Notes under the pieces: generated by a model
The model's input: only the letters and a program-made list of their open reading frames with translations
What the model was told of the DNA's origin: nothing
Database searches by the model: none
Shown: piece after piece, positions 22,085-33,429 of the stretch
How the letters are laid out: each line of letters starts with the position of its first letter
Position numbering within the stretch: the stretch's first letter is position 1
Translations under genes and position numbers: made by a program
Origin: Rhizophlyctis rosea
Lineage: Eukaryota > Chytridiomycota > Chytridiomycetes > Rhizophlyctidales > Rhizophlyctidaceae
Assembly: GCA_027596075.1 (NCBI GenBank)
Contig: JADGJC010000008.1
Location: 7,170 to 71,169 of the forward strand
Length of the DNA stretch: 64,000 nucleotides
Direction of reading: 5' to 3'

Positions 22085-23083
22085 TTATGTCTTCTTATGT
22101 TTCGTCACCGCCTTCGGTTTTGTAGATACAATCCAATTTCCTGCCTTCATCTTTCTAATTGGAGCGGATGTTGCCGTTACGACCTTCCCCTTCGTGACGC
22201 CTTTTGTTGAAGTCGTCCCGGTACTCTTTCCCCTGTCCTCTTGATGTGATGCTCTTTTCACCTTCCGCCGTGACCCGCTCACTTGTTTCTCACTGGGATC
22301 TACGACCTTCGCTACAGAGGGCCCCATCACATCCCCAGCCGCCTTGACAAACACATACACTGAAGCGTTCTCCAACGTCGGCGCAGCCCGCACAGCCGGA
22401 TTAGTCCGTTGCGGGGCATATCCAAGCGAACTGAACAGCTCATTTTCGAACCCAACCTTCTCCTTCAGCTTCAATCCCTTCCCATTTGCCAGCTCCTCAA
22501 TCTCCCATCGCGCGTAAAACGGAGTTTCTCTTAACGCTACGTGGATTTCTCCATTTGGTGACAGGAGATTCAAACACTCGGCAAAGAAATCTGATAGTAG
22601 CGCCTGATTTTCTGCGACGTCTTCGGTTTGGCTCCCGCCTACGTGCGGGAAGTTGAAGACGATCCGGTCGAAGGGGGATGAAGAAGCTATTTTGCTATTT
22701 TGGGAGAGGGTCCGTGCATCGATGGAATGAAGGATGGTTGCAATTTTTGATTTGAGCTGCTGTAGCGTATCGCGGGCAGACGGGTATTTTTTGAAGACGT
22801 CGCTTTGGGAGTCGAAGCTGGTTGCGGTGATGTTGGAAGTGGTGCCCAAAGCTGTGGCGAGGGCTTGGGCGAAGGAGAAGTCGCCTTCGCCTATCAGGAG
22901 GATTTTGTGGGTGCGGGTAAAGCGGCGGAGGGAGCGGATTGTTGGGGTTGTGCTTGTGGTGAGAGTGAGGTGGAGGAGGTCGGAGGTGGAGAAATTGCCA
23001 AAGTTTGTGAATGTGGAGGAGTATGAGTGGCCGGCTTGCGAAGCGGGTGGATGTTTGGGCCCTCTTGGTCCCTTCTTGCCCAT
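22085..23083 (-). CDS. BMT5: 25S rRNA (uracil-N3)-methyltransferase, BMT5-like
   Basis: Single exon, 332 residues. A DUF2431-type Rossmann methyltransferase: the SAM-binding motif I is KILLIGEGDFSFAQALA (about 60-76), followed by ITATSFDSQSDVFKKYP, FDRIVFNFPHVGG (about 138-150, motif IV region) and GEIHVALRETPFYARWEIE. Yeast Bmt5 makes m3U2634 in 25S rRNA in the nucleolus; the assignment is by family. Basic N terminus (MGKKGPRGPKH) and Lys/Arg/Ser-rich C-terminal tail (ending KAVTKHKKT) fit a nucleolar RNA-binding protein. No intron needed. Its stop faces the RMND1-like gene's stop. Confidence 0.92.
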   Translation of the reverse strand: MGKKGPRGPKHPPASQAGHSYSSTFTNFGNFSTSDLLHLTLTTSTTPTIRSLRRFTRTHKILLIGEGDFSFAQALATALGTTSNITATSFDSQSDVFKKYPSARDTLQQLKSKIATILHSIDARTLSQNSKIASSSPFDRIVFNFPHVGGSQTEDVAENQALLSDFFAECLNLLSPNGEIHVALRETPFYARWEIEELANGKGLKLKEKVGFENELFSSLGYAPQRTNPAVRAAPTLENASVYVFVKAAGDVMGPSVAKVVDPSEKQVSGSRRKVKRASHQEDRGKSTGTTSTKGVTKGKVVTATSAPIRKMKAGNWIVSTKPKAVTKHKKT

Positions 23084-23953
23084 TTTGACGTTTATTGAGC
23101 AGCTACTCTTTGGCAGTGGTGATCAGTGGTTTGACTGCAACTCCTTTGCGAGCGGAGTTGTTCACTGCTCACGATGATAATTGTTTTGCAGGGTTGGCAA
23201 TGTCAAATGTTCAAACACAGGCCGGCCCGACGAGTCGAATTGACCTTTTTCAGTTCAACGGTTGGTGGCACGACCCGAATGTGGCGGTGGCAATGTTGAG
23301 CGTCGCTCGTGCCATTTTCGAGTTCTCCAGCTGGCGGGATAGCAGGAAGTAGACGAGTTTGACCCGAACAAAAAGTGTTAGCCACACTGGCTGTAGATGG
23401 TGGATGTGGGGGCTCGAACCCCAGGCGTCTGCTTCCCACACCCCGTGCATTTTGACAGTTTACGCGCGTCGACGCGACTTTCCGGTGCGCAAAGCGACCG
23501 GGTTTACACCAGCGTGTGGTCATGGGAAGATGATATGTGCCACATGATATCGTCTTGAATTGACATTTGATGACTCACGGTTAAAAAATGTCAAGACCGA
23601 GACGTTATATGTCGTTGCCGAGGAATTGGCTGCATCGGTGACCGCGTTACCGCGTAGACAGTACGTAATTAGCAGTGTGGCATGTAGACTCGACTGGAGC
23701 GAGTTGAATCCCCACACTTTCACAGGTGTACACAATTTTTTCCCTCTCTCATTTGGCCCATATCACATGTCATCGATTCACCATTTCGTGCACGAAAGTC
23801 ACGAACATGGCGCGCATTGGATGTTTGACCCAGAGCACATATATCTGATCACTGATCGTCAGTGGCTTGGGACACGCGTTTTCTTTGCCTTGACTTGCAT
23901 TTTGCCAAACAGACGTATTTGATTAGTTTGATTCCTCCGAAACCATCGCTATC
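23084..23953. other. intergenic region with tRNA-like B-box fragment
   Basis: About 870 bp between divergent genes. On the minus strand at about 23401-23426 the sequence GGGGTTCGAGCCCCC looks like a tRNA T-arm (B box), but I could not find a D-arm or a 7-bp acceptor stem to go with it, so I do not call a tRNA. The rest shows nothing I can name. Confidence 0.45.
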
Positions 23954-26703
23954 ATGTTATCCCCAGCACCCCAGACAGTCTACCCTAAAATCCTGGCATT
24001 TAAGCAAGATATCCTCTCTAGTCCGCTTTGGCTCGATTTGCGCAACGTTGCTAGGCAAAAGCTCCGCCATGCACTGCGCACTAGCGGGAAGCGGCTCGGA
24101 ACCCTTTCAGACGAGGACAGGGCGGCCCTCGTGTGGGCCGTTGCGCATAGCTTGAAGAAGGAAAGAGCATATGGTGATGCGAAAGACGGATGCGTACATA
24201 TGATCGAAAAGACTTTGAGCGGGACGGCTGGGCTGGAAATGGAGGGCAATAGACGTCCGACGAGCTTTCCAGGTATGTATCATTTATATATATCAACCCC
24301 TGTCAGCAACTTCTGCAAGCTACTAAAGACCAAAAGATCAGTCTCAAGTATCCGCCACTATCGCACATCTACTGCTCAACCATCCTCAGCTGAGTACCCG
24401 CTTGAAAGTGTGCATCAATGCGCATATCGAACCTGGACTTCGTAAAGCTGGCTGGTGTGCAGTCTTGCGGAGAGGATCTCGAGATGGTAACTCACCCAAG
24501 ACGTTGTCATCTAGACTGCTTTCAGAGAAACTTACATACGGTGCTTGCGCCAGAAACGGTGAAGGAGACATTCACAACAGCTGGCTCAGATCTCTTCGCA
24601 TTGTATGTTGATTATGCTTTCAGTTCATGAGCTTGTCTTTTTATGTCCCTCCAGTACACAGAACTATTTAGCTGCACGTCCCACTCTTAAATCCCTGGCA
24701 ACACACTTCATGACCCTGTCACAATTCGAACGCATCCTTTATTATCTCCTTCCCTCTACGTTCAAGGTGGACGCAGCAGAGATGCAGCCAACGCACAGCA
24801 GGAAAATTGCTCTGGCCATCCCGTTCCTAGCTGTGTATGAAGAGGAGAAGGATGACAGTGACCCACTGGTTGCAGATTCGAAGGAGCGCGTGCGAATTCT
24901 AGCAGGGATGATTTTGACTATGTGGACGAAGTTACCAGTGTGGTGGAGGCAGGTACGGAATAGTGTCATTTCCTGAGCCAGCATTTGTTCTTACTAACAA
25001 CTTTTTCACTTCAGTATGACGGGCAAGAAGTGGATAGCAGAAGTGTTTGGGAATTTGAGAAATACATGGCCGAGTACGATCGCAAAGTGCTGAACCAACT
25101 ACATAGTCTTCATTCTCCTGAACAGGGTGAGGCAGCAACCTGGCTTCAAGCTCCAACCGCAATCTAAGCATGAGCATCCCTAGAATCAAATGGCACCCTG
25201 CACCGAATTCTCTACAATCTAGCCGGCCAGTTTTTCACAGGTACCCCCAGCCTCCCTGAAATTGAAGTATTGCACAATGGCCACTGCAGGTAACCTGACA
25301 GTCCCTCATAGTTACACTTTCACTGCACACCGTTATATTCATATTCGACCAACTGCTGTTCTCCTCAACGGAATTCACACGCGATCCAACATACCCACCC
25401 ATAGACAAATGGATTACATGGGTCTGCGTAGCGGTGTTGCATATTGCTAGAGCGGAAGTTTTGGCCGTGACCGATGTAAGACTGGCCACCGACTCTCGTC
25501 AAACGCTCAAATTGACACCAATCATACGACGCTTGGCACAACCAGGCCAACCAATTGACATCTCTATTTCGCACACGTCTATCCAACATAACACCATCCC
25601 ACCTGTCGTCCATCCTTGAGGCACTCTTCATTGCTCCTTTGAGACCAATGCTCAATACGAGGCCAACCACACCGTTTGGGGTCATTGGCATGCAGCTGGA
25701 CAGTGATGGACAACCTAGTGATAACAGGGATGGAAAAGAGGATGAATCAGACATCATCGAGAGCGAGATGGCTGGCAATGCGCATCTGACGGAATGGGAA
25801 CAGCGCAGAGAGCGAACAAGAAAAAAACGGTTGGACGGACTGATGAAGCGTACGTTTGAATGTTGTGCTAAAACGACAAACAAAACAAAATTCCTATCAC
25901 GACTACTCAACTTCGATTCGTTTCCAGGATGGCGAGACACTGCCCATAAAGCAGGATACTGGATGATATACATCAACGAGATACGATCTGACGCGAGACG
26001 CACACGGCACCTTCGGCTATCTCAACCCACTGCCAGTGCGCAACCACAACAAACCGTGCCGGATAAACCTAAGCCTGCCCGGCTTCCGCCTTCATCTGTA
26101 CTGCCTGCCGCTACTACGTCAGCAGCAAAATCTAGAGGCAATATGCCGACGGACCAATCCGTGTTGATTCGGAGGAATGGGTATGTGGGAAGAGGTGGAA
26201 TACAATCTCGCACAACCTTCTTCTGATTTGATGCACACCCAACTCGATATTATGCTCGCACAGGTCCAATGTAACATTGACCGACTTTGGAGCGCTCCTG
26301 CGTCGCTTCGTAGAGAAGACGGACTCACGTAAGTTTTCTTGCACGAAGAGTATTGAGCTCGGTCCCTTTTGCTCATTGAAACGGCCACGCTGATATGACA
26401 TCGGTCTTATCTCCTCCCCCTCTCGCAGTTCTCGGCTCATCTCCAGATGCGATCGCCACAGAAGTCGCTCGCCAAGCAGCAGTGTCTCACACCGCAGCAG
26501 TTTCCCAGACATTGGCGGCGTGGAGCACAAAATCTGGTGGTGCTGTTGACATCAACAAGATGGATCCGAAGCAACAGGAACAGTTTTGGGCGGATGTGGA
26601 GAAGCGGCGAGTGAAGTTGGAGAAGCGGCAGCGACCCGCTGCTCAGGATGCTGCTGCGGATGCTCCCTCCGTGCAGGCATCTCGTCGTAGCTTGCTCAGC
26701 TGA
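23954..26703 (+). CDS. unrecognised multi-exon protein (possibly two genes)
   Basis: Coding blocks I can support: 23954 to about 24270 (MLSPAPQTVYPKILAFKQD...), spliced over a 64-nt intron to DQSQVSATIAHLLLNHPQLS; an exon with RNLHTVLAPETVKETFTT leading in phase into FTQNYLAARPTLKSLATHF and LSQFERILYYLLPSTF; an exon after 25013 (YDGQEVDSRSVWEFEKYM); NGTLHRILYNLAGQFFTG near 25190; FDQLLFSSTEFTRDPTYP and IDKWITWVCVAVLHIARAE near 25340-25460; NQLTSLFRTRLSNITPSHLS after 25550; WRDTAHKAGYWMIYINEIR after 25928; and a C-terminal exon ending at 26703 (DINKMDPKQQEQFWADVEKR). The protein is largely helical, repeat-like, with a charged low-complexity segment (about 25700-25830). Family unknown. The join around 25255-25310 does not resolve in phase, so there may be two genes or an error there. 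Confidence 0.55.
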
Positions 26704-26856
26704 TGATGTTTGGAGTTTCGTTAAGAAAGGGAATGAATGTAAGCAGGAGCATGTCTAAGATCTTTCACCATCCAAAGCTGCACCCATCCTTGACTGGTAT
26801 CAGAAATAATAATTACTTGTATGCTCAAAGGCAAAAAACAAAGTCTAAATACATGT

Positions 26857-28660
26857 TTACAATTCATCGTGACCCTCTTCCTCCTCCTCCTCCTTTGCCG
26901 CAGCGGGCTTCTCCTCCTCCTCCGCAGATACTTCCTCCGCCTCCTTCTTCTCCTGCTCCGCCTTCTCCTCAGCAGCCTTAGCGTCCTTTGCTTGCTGCTC
27001 CTCCAACTTCTTCCTCTCCTCCTCGTCGAGCTTGTCCTTCTTCTCCTTCTCAATGGGTTGCTTCTTACGGAAGGTCTCCTTGGCGAAGGCCTCAGCTTCC
27101 TCAACGGAGTCGGTGATGATGATGTCGTCGAATATGGTGCCGGACTTTACTTGCCAGAGGTCGAAGGCGATGTAGGCGGATTTGTAGTGGCCGATGGATT
27201 TGTCCTCGACTGACGGTGCAATCTATAAGAATACTGATATGTGCAGTATCGGGAAAGAAGCTTGAAACTCACCGTAGTCAGGGTTGTCGATCTCGGGGTG
27301 GACCCACTCACCCTTGTACTCGGGGTTCTTGATTTGCTATAGGTTTCACGAATTTAACAATGCGTTCATGCAGCTGATTGCAGACAAGCGGAAACCATAC
27401 CTTTGCCTTCCACTCTCCCTTGTACTCAGGGTTCTTGATCTTGGGCACCTCCCATTCACCGTCCATGTCGTCATCCCTACAAAGACGTTCAATATCGATC
27501 GCAATCACCAAAATGGAAAACGAGGCACTCCTTACCAGTCCTCGGGCTTCTTAGCGTCGGGGTCAGGAATGTACTCAGGTGCATCGTCCCAATTTGCGGG
27601 CTTCTTGTCCTCAGGGTCGGCAATGAACTCCTTGTCTACGATTCCGCATTAGATCCCATTCTTCCATACCAAACATAATTGATTCCCAGTACTCACCAAC
27701 CCAGTCCTCAGGCTTGACAGCCTTGGGGTCTTTAATCTTCTTTGGCGGCAAAATGGTCCAATGCTCAGCAATGGTACCATTGTGCTTCTCATCATCGTTC
27801 AAGATCTCGTAAGTGCCATCGGGGTTCAAGGTGAGACGGTACAAGTCTGCACGACAATGAACGTTGAATTTCCAATCATATGTGCAACTGCGAAACGCGT
27901 CTCACTCACGGGTCAATTGGTCGCTCAACGGCAAGAAGAGCTTGGTGTTGTCGTGGTTCTTCCCGTTGTGGTTGAGGATGATGTGGGTCTTCTTGTTGGA
28001 ACCGCAAATGTCGGGGCCGTACACTAAGAGAATCGCATGAGCATGAGCCGAGAAACGAGGCCATACAAGAATCACTTACTGATGTTGTAAGGAGTCTCTC
28101 CGTGAAGAGTCTTAGGGTCAGTGCCAGGGGGAAGCAACTTAACGTATCCACCACCACAGTCTATTGATTGGATTAGCTTCGTCGTGACTCAATGAGCATC
28201 AATTGAGGCATTGCTTTCTTACCAATGTTCTGCTCGAACTTAGTAGTGTATTGAATGATAAGGGGCTTGTCAGAGTTGTCGAACTCCTCATCGAACGGTG
28301 CCGTCAATGCATAAAACCGTGCATCCTGGCTAGTTTGGAGACCTGCAACGCGTGCACGTCCAAAATCAGAATGTGCCAAACACCACACCTTTGTAATAAC
28401 AACATACCTCGGCTTCCCTTCTTGTCGCCGTAGAACTTTCCGGGTGAGACCTACACATGATCCTCCTTGTTAGGAGTTACGATAATAATGGAATACACCG
28501 TCATCCCCCTTACGATGAATTTTCCGTAATCGTCACGGTGAGTGCTCTGCACCCATCGCTTCTCCCATGTGTCGTCATCAAAGGTCTCCTTGAAGTAGGT
28601 CTTGGCACCGACCAAGGCGGGGATAGCGAGGAGAGACGCGAAGGCGAGTTGGAGTTTCAT
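26857..28660 (-). CDS. calreticulin, ER lumenal lectin chaperone
   Basis: Binds monoglucosylated N-glycans and Ca2+ in the ER during glycoprotein folding. About nine or more exons; the first is 28514-28660, the second 28408-28450. Signal peptide about 1-19 (MKLQLAFASLLAIPALVGA). N-domain: YFKETFDDDTWEKRWVQS, KFYGDKKGSRGLQTSQDARF, IIQYTTKFEQNI, DCGGGYVKLL, YNIMYGPDICGSNKKTHIIL. P-domain: Pro/Asp/Trp repeats such as DPEDKKPANWDD, DPDAKKPEDWDD and the paired IKNPEYKGEW repeats. Acidic Ca2+-binding C-domain (Glu/Lys-rich) ending in HDEL, the ER-retrieval signal. No transmembrane segment follows, so calreticulin rather than calnexin. The start is the ATG at 28658-28660; upstream in-frame codons precede no better signal. 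Confidence 0.95.
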
Positions 28661-29265
28661 CTGGGCAAACCGCCTGAAGTTAGCAACCGCGTGCAACAGT
28701 AAAAAAGCATGACTAGGATGCTCACCTTGTTACAGACGAGGGGATGAGGTTGCGTAATGGAAGTGTGGGAAAGTGAGATCTACGTTCGAGAGATGGGGGG
28801 GAGGGGTTGTGATGAAGGTCTGGAGGAGGGTTGCCCCACCCCCTCCATCTGTGGCTTATTATATGCATTCTGGCCGGTTGCGTCTCGGCCCGAAATCAGC
28901 AATTTGATCATGCACAATCGCGCCCTCGACACGGCGGACTCGCTGATTGGCTCAATAGGTGGAAAGCCACCCGTGCCGCCAGGAACGGCTGATGGTAATG
29001 CTGATGGGGTTTCGGGCTTCTTCCGCAGTGGCGCAACACGCTTTCGTAAGCTTTCATGTGAAACGTGAAGGAAGGCCGTGGGCCGTTCTCAGGGACAATA
29101 GGAGTCTGGAGATAACTGGATACCTAGAGGCTCTGACACACGCGCGGTACATACGTCAAATCTCATGAACTCAAAAACCATTTCCCTCACCCACATTTCT
29201 ATTACCAATAGGGTATCAAATCTACATACAAAACCCCAACGCCATTATGCCCTATCTATAAACAT
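28661..29265. other. intergenic region upstream of calreticulin
   Basis: About 600 bp; holds the calreticulin promoter and the 3' side of the golgin gene (both genes are on the minus strand). A CCAAT box is present on the minus strand near 28945, but the half-site needed for an ER-stress element is not convincingly there. Confidence 0.5.
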
Positions 29266-32200
29266 TTACAAAACTATCAGTGGTCTATCTCCACACTCGG
29301 GACACATCCCACTAAAGTCGCCACCCCTAAGACTCCCATCCTGCGATGGCCGCGGAGGAAGCGAATGCGGATGCATAAGAGGGTGAAGGCTTTGGGTGTG
29401 TTCGATGGGCGGTAGGGAGAGGGGTTGCGTGCGGTGGGCGTGGTCGTGGTCGTGGTGATGGTCATGGTCATGGTGATGGTCGTCGTGATGGTGATGATCA
29501 TGGTCGTGGTGGTCGTGCGCTTCGTGATGGTGCGGATGATCATGGTCATGATCGTGGCCACCGGGGTGGTGATGGCGGTCGTGATCTCCCTCGTGATGGT
29601 GATGCTCATGGTCCTCGTGAGCGTGTGCATGTAGTGATGAGCCATGAGCATGCTGTTCATGGTGATGAGGGTCGGAGCCATGATAGTGCGGATGAGGCTC
29701 CTGGACGTATGCGGAGTGGGAATGCTGGTCATGAGGAATGTGCGAGTCGTGAGAGTGACCATACGTATGGTTATGGGAATGTTGTTGCGTGTGGTCATAA
29801 TGATGATTATGGGCGTGATCATGGCCGTGGTCATAAAGCTGGGAACCCTCATGATGGTGATGCTCATGACCATGTTGATGTGACGCATGCCCATCCAGAT
29901 TCTGCCCGCCAAAACCAACAGGGAAGGCCGCACTCGCCGACGACCCCGAAAACAACGACGTAGTATCCTCCAACACCGCCACACCCTCCCTCCCCCTCCC
30001 AAACCCAATCGACGGCCTACCCCTCTCCGAAATCTCCCCGTCCGTCACATCATCATACCCCTCCGCCGCCGCCTCCTCCTCATCCTGCGCCTGCTGCAGA
30101 ACAACAGCCTCAACAACCTCCTCAACCTCCTCACACCGCCTCCGCCACTTATCCACCTCCTCCTGCAAAACACCAATCTGACTCATCGCGTCCGCATACC
30201 GCTCAAGAATATTCCCTTCAACATGTCCCGCCCCCGCCGAAGCACCCCCACCCCACAATGAAGAAGACGCCGGCGCAGCAGAAACCCCAACCGAAGCCCC
30301 AACAATCAACTTCTTCATCTCCTGATTAACCCTCATCTGATGATCCAAATGCTGCTGCGTCGAGTCCTTGGCCTGCTGCAGCTCCGCGTACCGGGAGGTC
30401 AGCTTGGCCAATTGGCCGCGCAGCTGGGAAAGCTCAAGGTCTAAAGCAAAAATACTGGAAGCGGTTTGCGCGTCAGGCGGGATGAGGGCGGTGGGTGATA
30501 GGACGGATGGGAAGCCAGGACCGGCGGGGGAGGATACAACGCTGTGGGCGACACTGGTGATGGAGCCTCTTCGACTCCCGCCTGCGATGGAAGATCGGGC
30601 GGATCTACTGGACGGGGAGCGGACGCCACCGTAGTTTCGGCGTTTGGGACCCTCCACAAGATTGGCCTTTATAGTGCTCAATCGGGCGAAGGCCAGCATG
30701 GGGTCAGTCTGAGTTTCCTGATCTATGGATGTTCCAGATGTACGGGTCGTAAAGGTGTCCGGAAGCTGACCTGTTGCAGGTGTGCTCGCCGGTGTGCTCG
30801 CCGGTGTGCCTGCCAAAAGCTTCTCATGCTGAAGGTCAATAGTCATATGCGCCTCCTTGATCTCCTCCCTCAACCGTTCCTGCTCCGCAACCGCCCATTT
30901 TGCCCACGCCGTAAGATTTGTATCCGCCTGCCCTCCCAATGCCATAATATACCGCCGAAGCTCAATCACCTCATCATTGCTCCTGCTCCTCTCTCGCCCC
31001 TTTCCCACCCGACTCAACTCCGCATGCAAAGTCTGCTCCTTTGCCTTCCAATTCGCCCGTTCCCTTTCCAGCCGGCTAGTGCACATCTCCAACTCCTTCT
31101 CAAGTTCCACAACTTTATCCCGCTCCACATCCCTATCGTGAAAAGCAAGTTTCGCTTGCTCCGCCATCTCCCGCGCGTCCTCCGCCGTCTGCCGATATGT
31201 TTGCACGTCCCCAGCTAGCTCGTCACATCGACGCTGCAAAACCCTCACTAGGTCCGACGCGGCGGGGTCCGGATTGTTCAACAAGACACTTCCGATCTCC
31301 GCCTGCGCTAACCTGAGTCGATCTAATTCCATCCGTAGGACTTTATTCTCGTCAAACAAATCTTGCTGGGCGGCTGATATAGTGGTAGCGGCGATTTGGC
31401 GCGGGGACATGATCACCGGACTTCCCTGCTGGTCCACCGAATTCCGACCACTCACATCTAAAGAGCTTCTCCGTGCTACTTCTACGTCCTCAATCAATTG
31501 CGCCCTCTCCTTGATCAGCACATTATTCTCCTTCACGATCTCCTTCATCTTTGCAGCAAGCTCAGCGACAGCGACGTCCCGTGCCTCCTCCAGCAACTGG
31601 TTCTCCGCGTCTAATGCTTGGCATTTGACGTTTAACCGCTCAATCTCCTCGTCTAATGTTGCCTTCGATGATTTGGAAATATTCAAATCATGCAGAAGCC
31701 CCTCATATCTATTTTCTAGACCCTCCTTATCCATGTCGCTCCGCAACAGGGATGCCCTCAAAGCTTCTGTTTCCTTGACCAGTGCGTGCACCTTATTTTC
31801 CAGTCCCTGCCGTTCTGTTCGCAACTGTGTAATCTCGTCATCCTGCGACTTTGTATTCTGCTGATCCTGGAGCCGCCGTTCTAGTTCCGAGATTTTCGCG
31901 ATCAGTTGTTGTTGCTGCGTGGCCGCATCCGTCTTTGCAGTTTTGGCAGCATCTTTTGTGACGCGCAATTCCCCTTGCAGCCGCTCGATGGCTTCCTCCC
32001 TCTCCGAAAGAAGATGCTGGACTTTTGCTGTAGCTTCGGCCTCAAGCTGACTGACTTTCTCCCTCAATAGCTGGTTTTCGTCCATCACCGCTCTCCGCCC
32101 ACTGTCGGAAGTAAGGCTCAATGTGTTGAGCTTCTCCCGCAGTTGTCTAATCGTTTCCTGCGCATCGGCCGACCGCCGGGCGTCCTGTTCCGCAACCCCG

Positions 32201-32838
32201 CTCGCGCTGGCACCAAGCTCTTCTACTTGACTTTCAAGCTGTTCGTTCCTCGCTTCGAGACTTGCTATTTGTGAACTTAACGTCTCGTTTGTCGTTTGAG
32301 CCTTTCGCAGCACTTCTTCCAGCTGGTGTATTTGTTTCCGGTAGTTGTGTTCCGCGTCATCAGTGCCGGTCGCAGTTGCACGTTGTGGAGAGATGGTTGG
32401 TGAAGTCACATAAAGATTTCGTTCAGCGTCGGTGATGACATCGTCGCGGTCCAATCTACAGACAGTCATGTCAGTCAATTTCAAGTCGAAATATGATTGA
32501 GATATAGAAAGAGCATGCATACGTAAAGTCGGGAACTGGTGAATTCGGCTGCACAGTCGGTGGTTCAGGTACAGGTTTGCTGACAGCTTCTGATGAAACT
32601 TGTTCATCGCCGTTTATGGACGTCGTGTCTGTCCTTCCTTCCGATGCGCCGTCGTCCGAAAGTCCCGCAACTTTCCTTGTCTTAGTTTGAAACTTCTTCA
32701 ACTACAGGGAAATGGAGCATGGGAACAGTGTATAAGTGATGAAGTTTTGGCAGGTAGTCCATAAACGTGACTGCTTTTCTTTTGCTTGCATACCTTTTTC
32801 TTGGCTGCTTCCAGCTTTCTAGTCCGTTCGTCGTCCAT
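29266..32838 (-). CDS. golgin-like coiled-coil protein (GM130-like N terminus) with His-rich tail
   Basis: Exons 32794-32838, 32523-32701 and 29266-32455, giving 1,137 residues; all junctions in phase. The spliced N terminus, RKLEAAKKKLKKFQTKTRK, resembles the start of GM130/GOLGA2-type golgins. Then a long coiled coil, about 110-560 (e.g. QIHQLEEVLRKAQTTNETLS, ENQLLREKVSQLEAEATAKV), an SxxSP-rich middle, a second coiled segment near 700-850 (ELSQLRGQLAKLTSRYAELQ), an acidic stretch (EEVEEVVEAVV...), and about 150 residues of His/Asp repeats before a CPECGDRP C terminus. Golgins tether vesicles at the Golgi; that role is inferred. An upstream ATG at 32890-32892 is in frame and would add 18 residues; I prefer 32838 because the conserved part starts there. 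Confidence 0.75.
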
Positions 32839-33429
32839 ATTTCCGTCTGTAGCACGTTCCCGGTCCGAGTGATCTCGCGTGAGTGCAAGCATGAAGAGGC
32901 TAAGACCTTAGATCTCGCATAGCATGCTCCAATGCCAACGGAATATTGTTGTGACTTTAATGGTCAGCTTTCAGCAAGATATGGACCAGCGTGCTCCCTT
33001 TGTGCACCTTTGAACCTGTGAGTTGGCTAGTTAACTGCTTGCTGAATAGTGGGATGTGAATTTGGGAAAGTGAAACGGCATGCCGGCCACAAGTGTTGGC
33101 GGCTGAGGTGTGAATCAATGTGATGATCACACAGATCCATCCCGGCATGTTGGACTCCTGGACCCAGCTGTTTTCGATATCAACCTTCTCAATTTCTTCC
33201 CAACTCTCATCGTGGCGTGAGACTGGATGGGAAGCAACGTATATGTTTGGGGAGGAGCACTGCTGATATACCCAAAGACAGCCTTAAACGTCTCCCAGAC
33301 TCCGTCACTATAACTACTGCGGCCCTTTACAACGTCTTTTTGGACCGCGTGGCGAGTCATTGTGCCGCCTAGCGGGCTGCTATTTTCAGCATACCCCCGG
33401 GTTCCCACAAGTCGAGATCCACTTGAGAA
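32839..33429. other. divergent intergenic region (golgin / USP promoters)
   Basis: About 590 bp between outward-facing genes. Short ORFs are not protein-like. No repeat or RNA gene recognised. Confidence 0.5.

Noticed and set aside
23401..23480. tRNA gene on the minus strand
   Set aside because: B-box-like T arm is present, but no A box, D arm or matching 5' acceptor strand could be found.
28930..28960. ER-stress element (CCAAT-N9-CCACG) upstream of calreticulin
   Set aside because: The CCAAT box is there on the minus strand, but the second half-site matches only three of five bases.
29277..30008. 243-codon minus-strand ORF rich in Met/Thr/Ile
   Set aside because: It is the alternative-frame reading of the CAT/CAC repeats encoding the His-rich golgin tail.
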